Assembly (NCBI GenBank): GCA_003105225.1
Contig: PQAK01000044.1
Span: 1 to 8,901, forward strand
Direction: 5' to 3'
Source: Deltaproteobacteria bacterium
GTDB taxonomy: Bacteria > Desulfobacterota > Deferrimicrobia > Deferrimicrobiales > Deferrimicrobiaceae
DNA: 8,901 nucleotides
A model generated the notes under the pieces. That model was given only the letters and a program-made list of their open reading frames with translations, was not told the DNA's origin and ran no database searches. A program made the translations under genes and the position numbers. The first letter of the stretch is position 1. Every line of letters starts with the position of its first letter. Below, one piece after another: positions 1 through 5,721 of the stretch.

Positions 1-10
1 TCGCTTCGCT

Positions 11-54
11 GCCGGGAAAAAACTCGCGCTTCGCGCTCAGACAGTTTTCCCGGC
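11..54. repeat. Long imperfect inverted repeat, possible bidirectional or leftward terminator
   Basis: Two arms pair: GCCGGG-AA-AAAACT (11-24) with AGTTTTCCCGGC (43-54), giving 12 base pairs with a two-A bulge. The loop contains a smaller hairpin, GCGC-TTC-GCGC (26-36). Read on the minus strand, the small hairpin is followed by GAG and six T (22-17), which resembles a weak intrinsic terminator for leftward transcription. On the plus strand the T run lies inside the stem, so terminator function in that direction is less clear. No gene overlaps it convincingly. It could be the terminator of a gene left of the window or a dispersed intergenic repeat. The pairing is seen directly; the function is inferred. 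Confidence 0.5.
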
Positions 55-70
55 GGGCGCTCCGCTGCGG

Positions 71-83
71 GGGCAGGGTGCCC
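71..83. repeat. Short GC hairpin next to an A-run
   Basis: GGGCA (71-75) and TGCCC (79-83) pair around a GGG loop and are followed by G and six A (84-90). On the plus strand there is no T tract, and on the minus strand the T run precedes the hairpin, so it does not look like an intrinsic terminator in either direction. It sits 17 bp after the larger inverted repeat and may belong to the same intergenic element. Confidence 0.3.
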
Positions 84-105
84 GAAAAAATCTCCAATGT
101 GCCTC

Positions 106-134
106 TTCCGAAGCCCACTCCACATGGTTATAAA
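106..134 (+). promoter_or_regulatory. Candidate sigma70-type promoter for the SDR gene
   Basis: An AT-rich island stands out in the GC-rich sequence. It contains a tandem TTATAAA (128-134 and 135-141). Taking TATAAA at 129-134 as the -10 box (5 of 6 consensus matches), a weak -35 TTCCGA (106-111) lies 17 bp upstream. Transcription would begin near 140-142, leaving a leader of about 20 nt that just holds the purine-rich Shine-Dalgarno at 147-160. The -35 matches only three consensus bases, so the call rests mainly on the -10 box and the spacing. Confidence 0.4.
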
Positions 135-163
135 TTATAAATGGAAAAGGAAGGGGGAAGGTG

Positions 164-988
164 ATGGACAGCTTCAATCTGAAAGGGAAAATCGCCCTGG
201 TCACCGGCGCGAGCCGCGGGATCGGGAAGGCGATCGCCCTGCGCGCGGCGGCCGACGGCGCGAATATCGTCCTCGCGGCGAAGACCGCGGCTCCCCACCC
301 GAAACTTCCCGGCACCATCTTCAGCGCGGCCAGGGAGGTCGAAGAGGCGGGGGGAACGGCGCTTCCCCTGCAGGTCGACATCCGTTCCGAGGCGCAGATC
401 GCGGCGGCCGCGGCGAAGGCGGCGGAAACGTTCGGCGGGATCGACATCCTGGTGAACAACGCGAGCGCGATCAGCCTGACCGGAACGCTCCAGACCCCGA
501 TGAAGCGGTTCGACCTGATGTTCGGCGTGAACGTCCGGGGGACCTTCGCCGCGTCGCAGGCGGTCCTGCCGTACCTGCTGAAGGGGAGAAATCCCCACAT
601 CCTCAACCTGAGCCCGCCCCTGTCCCTCGACCCGAAGTGGTTCCGGGATCACTGCGCCTACACGATCGCCAAGTACGGAATGAGCCTGTGCGTCCTGGGG
701 ATGGCGGAGGAGTTCCGCGAGGCGGGCGTCGCGGTGAACGCCCTCTGGCCGAGGACGGTGATCGCCACCGCGGCGCTGGCGATGCTGGGGGAGACGGCGG
801 AGCGGAACTGCCGGAAGCCGGAGATCGTGGCGGACGCGGCGCACGCGATCCTGACGCGGGACAGCCGCGCCTGCACCGGCAACTTCTTCATCGACGAGGA
901 GGTGCTCGCCGCCGAGGGGGTGAGCGACTTCTCCCGCTACGCCGTCGAGCCGGGCGCGCCGCTCCTCCCGGACCTGTTCCTCGGCTGA
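164..988 (+). CDS. SDR family NAD(P)-dependent oxidoreductase, HSDL2-like
   Basis: This is a 274-residue short-chain dehydrogenase/reductase. The Rossmann nucleotide-binding motif TGASRGIG is at residues 14-21, NNAS (in place of NNAG) at 98-101, the structural Asn at 123, and the catalytic set Ser150, Tyr166 and Lys170 in YTIAK. The block LNLSPPL...HCAYTIAKYGMS, followed by a VNALWP segment and TGNFFIDEE, is characteristic of the SDR half of hydroxysteroid dehydrogenase-like protein 2. Ser150 is the serine shared with that family, as I recall it. The C-terminal SCP2 sterol-carrier domain of animal HSDL2 is absent. The substrate is unknown; 2-hydroxy/3-oxo acyl or steroid-like compounds are only guesses. 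ATG 164 is preferred over the adjacent GTG 161 because the purine tract (147-157) lies 6 nt upstream. It is probably cytosolic and monocistronic. Its last 52 bp overlap the 3' end of the convergent nudC gene. Confidence 0.93.
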   Translation: MDSFNLKGKIALVTGASRGIGKAIALRAAADGANIVLAAKTAAPHPKLPGTIFSAAREVEEAGGTALPLQVDIRSEAQIAAAAAKAAETFGGIDILVNNASAISLTGTLQTPMKRFDLMFGVNVRGTFAASQAVLPYLLKGRNPHILNLSPPLSLDPKWFRDHCAYTIAKYGMSLCVLGMAEEFREAGVAVNALWPRTVIATAALAMLGETAERNCRKPEIVADAAHAILTRDSRACTGNFFIDEEVLAAEGVSDFSRYAVEPGAPLLPDLFLG

Positions 989-1809
989 ACCCGGGCGTGC
1001 TCCGAAAGGAACCGGTCGATCAGCTGCCGGGCGACCGTTTCCGGCTGCGGGATCCGGAGCCGGAGAACCTCCTCCGGATCGTACCAATCCGCGTGGACGA
1101 TCTCCTTTTCCTCGAGAACCAGCTCCCCGCCGCCGTATTCCGCCGTGAAGGCGACCATCAGGGAGTGCGGGAACGGCCATGGCTGGCTGCCGAAGTACCG
1201 CAGGTTCGTCACCTCGATGCCCACTTCCTCCCTGACCTCCCGCCGCACGCACTCCTCGAAAGTCTCCCCGGGCTCGACAAACCCGGCCAGGACGCTGTAG
1301 AAGACCGACGGGAAGCGGCGCGCGTGGGCCAGGAGGATCTTCCGTCCCCGGGTCACGGAGACGATGACGGCCGGGGTGACGCGCGGGAAATAGTGCATCC
1401 CGCAGCCGGGGCAGGTCCTTGCGCGCTCTCCCTCCAGCGGCTCCGTCCGCCCCCCGCATTTTCCGCAGAACTGGTGGGTCCGGTCCCAGTCCATGATCTG
1501 GAACGCCCGGCCGGCCAGGGCGAAAAGAGGATCGGGCAGCCTTCCCAGGAGCGGGCGCAGGGAGCGGAAGGCCATTCCTTCCGGCGCATCGGCTCCGGCC
1601 AGCTCCCCCGAGTAGCACGGCGCGCCGTCCAGGGCGCCCAGGTATTGCGTCCGGACCGGGCGCAGGCGCAGGGAAGACGGGTCGGGCCGGCGGGGGATCG
1701 CGATCTCGTCTCCGCGGGCGTCCACCAGCAGCGCGTCGCCGTGGAACAGGAACCACAACGCATCGCGTCCCCGCTCCGCCGGCGGCACGAGGGCAGGAAC
1801 GAAGACCAT
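937..1809 (-). CDS. nudC: NADH pyrophosphatase (Nudix hydrolase) with zinc ribbon
   Basis: A 290-residue NudC-type Nudix enzyme that hydrolyses NAD(H) to NMN(H) and AMP; family members can also remove NAD caps from RNA 5' ends. Residues 1-105 form the variable N-terminal domain. A four-cysteine zinc ribbon follows (Cys115, Cys118, Cys133, Cys136). The Nudix box is complete at 176-198 (G-x5-E-x7-REVREEVGI). The NADH-specificity signature SQPWPFPHS is at 208-216. E. coli NudC has 257 residues; the excess includes an Arg/Gly/Ser-rich tail (about 275-290) encoded where the gene overlaps the SDR gene antisense. The start codon overlaps the leuD stop (TGATG at 1811-1807) and has no good Shine-Dalgarno, so translation is probably coupled to leuD. 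It is the last gene of the leuC-leuD-nudC operon. The family call is very secure; RNA decapping versus NADH turnover cannot be told apart from sequence. Confidence 0.95.
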   Translation of the reverse strand: MVFVPALVPPAERGRDALWFLFHGDALLVDARGDEIAIPRRPDPSSLRLRPVRTQYLGALDGAPCYSGELAGADAPEGMAFRSLRPLLGRLPDPLFALAGRAFQIMDWDRTHQFCGKCGGRTEPLEGERARTCPGCGMHYFPRVTPAVIVSVTRGRKILLAHARRFPSVFYSVLAGFVEPGETFEECVRREVREEVGIEVTNLRYFGSQPWPFPHSLMVAFTAEYGGGELVLEEKEIVHADWYDPEEVLRLRIPQPETVARQLIDRFLSEHARVQPRNRSGRSGAPGSTA

Positions 1810-2429
1810 CAGAGGTCCAGGAACAGCCAGGGGGCCTTCGCCTTCCATTCGCGCTCGTAGCGGGCGATGTCCTGCTCGTGTCCGATGGTCAGCGCGATCT
1901 CGTCCAGCCCCTTGAGAAGGCATTCCTTGGGGAACGACCCGATGTCGAAGGGATGCGCCGCGCCGTCGGGGCCGGTCACCGTCTGGGCGGGCAGGTCCAC
2001 CGCGATTTCGCTGCCGGGAGAGGATTCGAGCAGCGCGATCAGCCCCCTGACCTCGCGGGAGGCGAGCCGGACCGGCAGCAGCCCGTTCTTCAGCCCGTTG
2101 GCATAGAAGATGTCGCTGAAGGACGGGGCGATCACGCACCGGATCCCGTAGTCCATCAGCGCCCACACGGCGTGCTCCCGAGAGGAGCCGCAGCCGAAGT
2201 TGTCTCCCGCGACGAGGATTTTTCCTTTCCGGCAGGCGGAACGGTTGAGGGGGAAGCCGGGTACTTCGGTTCCGTTTTCGTCGTATCTCCAGGCGTGGAA
2301 CAGCCCCTTGCCCAGCCCGGTGCGCTGGATGGTCTTGAGGAACCTGGCGGGGATGATGGCGTCGGTGTCCACGTTGCTCCGGTCCAGCGGGATCGCGACG
2401 GCCTTGAGGGCGATGAATTTCTCGATCAT
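1809..2429 (-). CDS. leuD: 3-isopropylmalate dehydratase small subunit
   Basis: A 206-residue small subunit of isopropylmalate isomerase. It forms the swivelling aconitase-like domain that completes the active site of LeuC in the leucine branch (2-isopropylmalate to 3-isopropylmalate). Diagnostic features are the N-terminal LDRSNVDTDAIIPARFLK segment (15-32) and the substrate-loop motif DNFGCGSSREHA (76-87), followed by APSFSDIFYANGLKNGLLP. Length and sequence match the longer bacterial type (E. coli, about 200 residues) rather than the short form of about 165 residues found in hyperthermophile-type enzymes. The start overlaps the leuC stop by four bases (ATGA, 2429-2426), with GGAGG about 10 nt upstream. 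Its own stop overlaps the nudC start. Confidence 0.97.
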   Translation of the reverse strand: MIEKFIALKAVAIPLDRSNVDTDAIIPARFLKTIQRTGLGKGLFHAWRYDENGTEVPGFPLNRSACRKGKILVAGDNFGCGSSREHAVWALMDYGIRCVIAPSFSDIFYANGLKNGLLPVRLASREVRGLIALLESSPGSEIAVDLPAQTVTGPDGAAHPFDIGSFPKECLLKGLDEIALTIGHEQDIARYEREWKAKAPWLFLDL

Positions 2430-3832
2430 CCTTTCAGCACCTCCCTCACGTCGGTGATCCTTCCGGTGACCGCCGCCGCGGCGGCCATCATCGGGCTCAT
2501 GAGATGGGTCCTTCCCCCCGGCCCCTGGCGCCCCTCGAAGTTCCGGTTCGACGTCGAGGCGCACCGCTCGCCCGGCTTCAGGCGGTCCGGGTTCATCCCG
2601 AGGCACATGGAGCAGCCGGGGAGCCTCCACTGGAATCCCGCTTCCGTGAAGATCCGGTCGATGCCTTCCCGCTCCGCCTGCCGCTTGACCAGACCGGATC
2701 CCGGCACGACCAGGGCCGTCACGCCGTCCGCCACTTTCCGGCCCCTGGCCACGCCCGCCGCAAGCCGCAGGTCCTCGATCCGTGCATTCGTGCAGGATCC
2801 GATGAATACCTTGTCCACCGGGATGTCCGTGAGCCGGGTCCCCGGGGCCAGGTCCATGTACCGCAGCGCCCGCTCCCTCCTGGCGCGGACCGCGGGATCC
2901 GGATGGTCGGACGGATCCGGCACGACGCCGGTCACGGGAAGCGCATCCTCCGGGCTCGTCCCCCAGGTCACCTGCGGGTCGACGCGCGATGCGTCGATCG
3001 TCTCTTCCCGGTCGAAGCGGGAGGAAGCATCGGACCGCAAGGTCCTCCAGTCCGCCGTCGCGGATTCCCATTGCGCTCCGCCGGGGGCGGCGGGCCTCCC
3101 CTCGAGATAGGACAGCGTCGTCCCGTCGGGCGCCACCAGCCCGAAGCGGGCCCCCGCCTCGATCGTCATGTTGCACACCGTCATGCGCCCTTCCATCGAC
3201 ATCCGGCGGATCCCGTCCCCGGCGAACTCGATCGCGTACCCCGTGCCTCCCGCGGCCCCGATCTTCGCGATGACCGCCAGGATCACATCCTTCGCCGTGA
3301 CTCCGAATCCCAAATCGCCCGCCACCTCGATCCGCATCTCCCGCGGCCGCTTCTGCCAGATCGCCTGGGTGGCGAGGACATGCTCCACTTCCGAGGTGCC
3401 GATCCCGAACGCGATCGCGCCGAAGGCGCCGAGCGTGGCGGTGTGGGAGTCGCCGCACACCGCCGTGATTCCGGGCAGGATCAGGCCGTTTTCCGGACCG
3501 ATGATGTGGACGATCCCCTGGCGGACGTCGTCGATGTCGAAGAGGGTGATCCCCGCCGACCTGGCGTTTTCCCGGAGCGTCTCGATCTGTTTCCGGCTGT
3601 CCGGATCCTCGATGTGCTCCAGCCGGTCCGGCGAGGTGGGCACGTTGTGGTCCGGCACCGCCAGGAGGGACAGCGGGCGGCGCACCTTCCGGCCCGCAAG
3701 CCTCAAGGCCTCGAAGGCCTGCGGGCTCGTCACTTCGTGGATCAGGTGCCGGTCGACGTACAGCAGGCAGGTCCCGTCGTCCCGCTCCGCCACGACGTGC
3801 CGGTCCCAGATCTTCCTGAAAATGGTTGCCAT
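2426..3832 (-). CDS. leuC: 3-isopropylmalate dehydratase large subunit
   Basis: A 468-residue [4Fe-4S] aconitase-family subunit of isopropylmalate isomerase, acting with LeuD in leucine synthesis. The three cluster ligands are Cys347 (GSCTNAR), Cys407 and Cys410 (GCSMCLGMN). DRHLIHEVTSPQAF (27-40), VCGDSHTATLGAFG (125-138) and the C-terminal CASTSNRNFEGRQG (424-437) are also diagnostic. Length and residue numbering match the E. coli-type enzyme. The ATG at 3832 gives the expected N-terminus (MATIFRKIWDRHVV, like MAKTLYEKLFDAHVV), but no Shine-Dalgarno is visible upstream: the bases just before it read CATTCCT on the coding strand. It is the first gene of a leftward operon and is divergent from ilvD. 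The leader carries a mini-ORF and small hairpins described separately. Confidence 0.97.
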   Translation of the reverse strand: MATIFRKIWDRHVVAERDDGTCLLYVDRHLIHEVTSPQAFEALRLAGRKVRRPLSLLAVPDHNVPTSPDRLEHIEDPDSRKQIETLRENARSAGITLFDIDDVRQGIVHIIGPENGLILPGITAVCGDSHTATLGAFGAIAFGIGTSEVEHVLATQAIWQKRPREMRIEVAGDLGFGVTAKDVILAVIAKIGAAGGTGYAIEFAGDGIRRMSMEGRMTVCNMTIEAGARFGLVAPDGTTLSYLEGRPAAPGGAQWESATADWRTLRSDASSRFDREETIDASRVDPQVTWGTSPEDALPVTGVVPDPSDHPDPAVRARRERALRYMDLAPGTRLTDIPVDKVFIGSCTNARIEDLRLAAGVARGRKVADGVTALVVPGSGLVKRQAEREGIDRIFTEAGFQWRLPGCSMCLGMNPDRLKPGERCASTSNRNFEGRQGPGGRTHLMSPMMAAAAAVTGRITDVREVLKG

Positions 3833-4001
3833 AGGAATGACGATGCCGCGGATCCGGGCGCGGTTTCTTCGGGATCGGGGAAACTCCCCCTACGTCCGGG
3901 GCATCTATTCTCCTGCAATTTCCGCAGGCGGCGCCGGGCAGAGCGCGCCGAATCCTTGAATGAAGCCGCGGATCCCGGGGTCCCCCATGTCGGATGGCAA
4001 C
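3833..4001. promoter_or_regulatory. Divergent intergenic region between leuC and ilvD
   Basis: This 169-bp region must contain or overlap the promoters of both the leftward leuCD-nudC and the rightward ilvDBN operons. I see no convincing -35/-10 pair on either strand; TATTCT at 3906-3911 (plus) is the best -10-like string but lacks a partner. Three short perfect hairpins are present: CCGCG/CGCGG (3846-3850 and 3859-3863), GGGGA/TCCCC (3877-3881 and 3885-3889) and CCTGC/GCAGG (3912-3916 and 3924-3928). None is followed by a proper T-run on the strand where it would matter. There is no T-box consensus and no leucine-, valine- or isoleucine-rich leader peptide. Confidence 0.5.
3890..3904 (-). 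CDS. Possible four-codon leader mini-ORF upstream of leuC
   Basis: On the leuC strand a clear Shine-Dalgarno AGGAG (3914-3910) sits five bases before ATG (3904-3902). The frame reads Met-Pro-Arg-Thr and stops at TAG (3892-3890). It is in frame with leuC, ends 57 bases before the leuC ATG, and has a far better ribosome site than leuC itself. The AGGAG overlaps one arm of the CCTGC/GCAGG hairpin, and a GGGGA/TCCCC hairpin begins right after the stop. It could be a translated leader that controls leuC, or a chance occurrence in a short GC-rich stretch. No branched-chain codons are present, so classical attenuation is not supported. Confidence 0.25.
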   Translation of the reverse strand: MPRT

Positions 4002-5705
4002 ATGAAGCGTCGAAGCGGCCTGCTGACCGGTACGCCCGGCGGGGAGGACTGGGCCCGGCGGGCCGCCGCACGGGCGATGCTTCGCGCCGTCGATTTCTCG
4101 GACGACGATTTCTCCAAGCCGATCGTCACGCTGGCCTGTCCCTTCACGAACGCGACCCCCTGCAACGACCATCTCCGGAAGGTGGGCGACCTCCTTTTCC
4201 GGGAGATCGTCGCGGCCGGAGGGAAGCCGTTTCTCTTCGGCACGCCGGTCATCAGCGACGGGGAGACGATGGGAATGGAGGGGATGAAATACTCCCTCAT
4301 GTCGCGCGACCTCATCGCGGACTGCATCGAGACCATGCACGAAGGGTACGCGGCGGACGGGATCGTCACGCTGTCCGGCTGCGACAAGAGCATTCCCGGG
4401 GCGCTCATGCCCATCCTCAGGAACAACGGGATCGGGCTGACGCTTTACGGGGGGACGATCCTGCCGGGCCGGTACCGGGGGGAAGACCTCACGATCGTGA
4501 GCGCGTTCGAGGCGGTCGGGGCCCACGCGGCGGGAAAGATCACGGGCGAGGAGCTGCGGCAGGTGGAGTGCCACTCCTGCCCCGGCGCGGGTTCCTGCGG
4601 GGGGATGTACACGGCCAACACCATGGCCTCGGTGATCGAGGCGATGGGGTTGAGCGTCCCGGGATCCGCCTCCCACGCCGCGGTCGACCGCCGGAACCGG
4701 ATCTCCAGGGACAAGAGGAAGGACTGCATCGACACCGCCGGCGCGCTGCTCCTGCTGTTGCGGCGCGGGATACGGATCCGCGATATCGCGACCCGGGAGG
4801 CGTTCGAGAACGGCATCGCCGTGATGATGGCGCTCGGCGGCTCGACGAACGGGATCCTGCACCTCCTCGCGCTCGCCCACGAGGCGCGCGTCCCGCTGGA
4901 ACTGGACGATTTCCGGAAGGCGGGGGAGAAGGTCCCCCTCCTGGGCAACTTCAAGCCCTTCGGAAGATACGTCATGGCGGACCTGGACCGGATCGGCGGC
5001 ATCCCGATGGTGATGCAGACGCTGCTGCGCGCGGGGCTTCTCCACCCCGGCTGCACGACCGTCACGGGAAAGACGGTGGCCGAAAATCTCGCCGGGGCAA
5101 GGCCCCGCCCCGCGGGGCAGGACATCTTCGCTTCGCCCGAGGAGCCCTATGCGCCGCCCGGACGGCACATCTCGATCCTGTACGGGAACCTCGCGCCGGA
5201 AGGCGCGGTGCTGAAGCTCTCCGGGAAGGCGCTGGACCATCATACGGGCCCCGCGCGGGTCTTCGACCGGGAAGAGGACGCCCTGGACGCGATCCTTTCC
5301 GGAACGGTGCGCAAGGGCGACGTGCTCGTCATCCGGTACGAAGGGCCGAAAGGCGGGCCCGGGATGCGGGAGATGCTTTCCCCGTCGGCCGCCCTGATGG
5401 GCGCGGGGCTGGGAAAGGACGTCGCGCTGGTCACCGACGGGCGGTTCTCGGGCGGGACGCACGGGATCATGGTCGGGCACGTGGCCCCCGAGGCACAGGA
5501 AGGGGGTCCGATCGCGGTCGTCCGCGAGGGGGACCGGATCACCATCCATCCGGGGGAAAGGACGATTTCCCTGGAGGCGGACGACGTGGAGATCGCGGAC
5601 CGCCTCTCCCGGTGGAAGGCCCCGGAGCCGAAGTACCGGCACGGGGTCCTGGGGAAATACGCACGGCTGGTCGGCAGCGCCTCGAAGGGCGCGGTGACCG
5701 GCTAG
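4002..5705 (+). CDS. ilvD: Dihydroxyacid dehydratase
   Basis: A 567-residue IlvD/Edd-family enzyme. It dehydrates 2,3-dihydroxy-isovalerate and -methylvalerate to the 2-keto acids leading to valine and isoleucine. Iron-sulfur ligands are visible at Cys54 (ATPCN), Cys127 (SGCDKS) and Cys199 (SCGGMYTANTM). Three ligands of this kind are typical of the oxygen-tolerant [2Fe-2S] type. Lys129 in CDK is the expected active-site lysine. The C-terminal IRYEGPKGGPGMREM and TDGRFSGGTHG blocks are intact. The sequence resembles the mycobacterial form (LYGGTILPGR, ENGIAVMMALGGSTN) more than the E. coli form. ATG 4002 is chosen over 3960 and 3987 because MKRRSGLLTG aligns with family N-termini such as MPKYRSATTTHG; a weak GGATGG lies just upstream. 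It is the first gene of ilvDBN, with 16 bp to ilvB. Confidence 0.96.
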   Translation: MKRRSGLLTGTPGGEDWARRAAARAMLRAVDFSDDDFSKPIVTLACPFTNATPCNDHLRKVGDLLFREIVAAGGKPFLFGTPVISDGETMGMEGMKYSLMSRDLIADCIETMHEGYAADGIVTLSGCDKSIPGALMPILRNNGIGLTLYGGTILPGRYRGEDLTIVSAFEAVGAHAAGKITGEELRQVECHSCPGAGSCGGMYTANTMASVIEAMGLSVPGSASHAAVDRRNRISRDKRKDCIDTAGALLLLLRRGIRIRDIATREAFENGIAVMMALGGSTNGILHLLALAHEARVPLELDDFRKAGEKVPLLGNFKPFGRYVMADLDRIGGIPMVMQTLLRAGLLHPGCTTVTGKTVAENLAGARPRPAGQDIFASPEEPYAPPGRHISILYGNLAPEGAVLKLSGKALDHHTGPARVFDREEDALDAILSGTVRKGDVLVIRYEGPKGGPGMREMLSPSAALMGAGLGKDVALVTDGRFSGGTHGIMVGHVAPEAQEGGPIAVVREGDRITIHPGERTISLEADDVEIADRLSRWKAPEPKYRHGVLGKYARLVGSASKGAVTG

Positions 5706-5721
5706 GAAGGGAGCGGGGAGC

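Noticed and set aside
3890..3904. The ATG at 3904 as the real leuC start interrupted by an amber codon
   Set aside because: Read-through would add 24 residues that LeuC proteins do not have, whereas ATG 3832 gives the standard N-terminus. The upstream ATG is better treated as a separate mini-ORF.
3837..3959. A 40-codon plus-strand ORF ending directly before an alternative ilvD ATG at 3960
   Set aside because: It is the tail of a longer antisense frame through leuC, has only AGGA touching its ATG, and encodes no branched-chain-rich leader. Family alignment also places the ilvD start at 4002, not 3960.
3833..3959. T-box riboswitch or leucine attenuator in the leuC leader
   Set aside because: The leader is too short, has no T-box consensus, no Leu codon run, and no hairpin followed by a T-run on the leuC strand.
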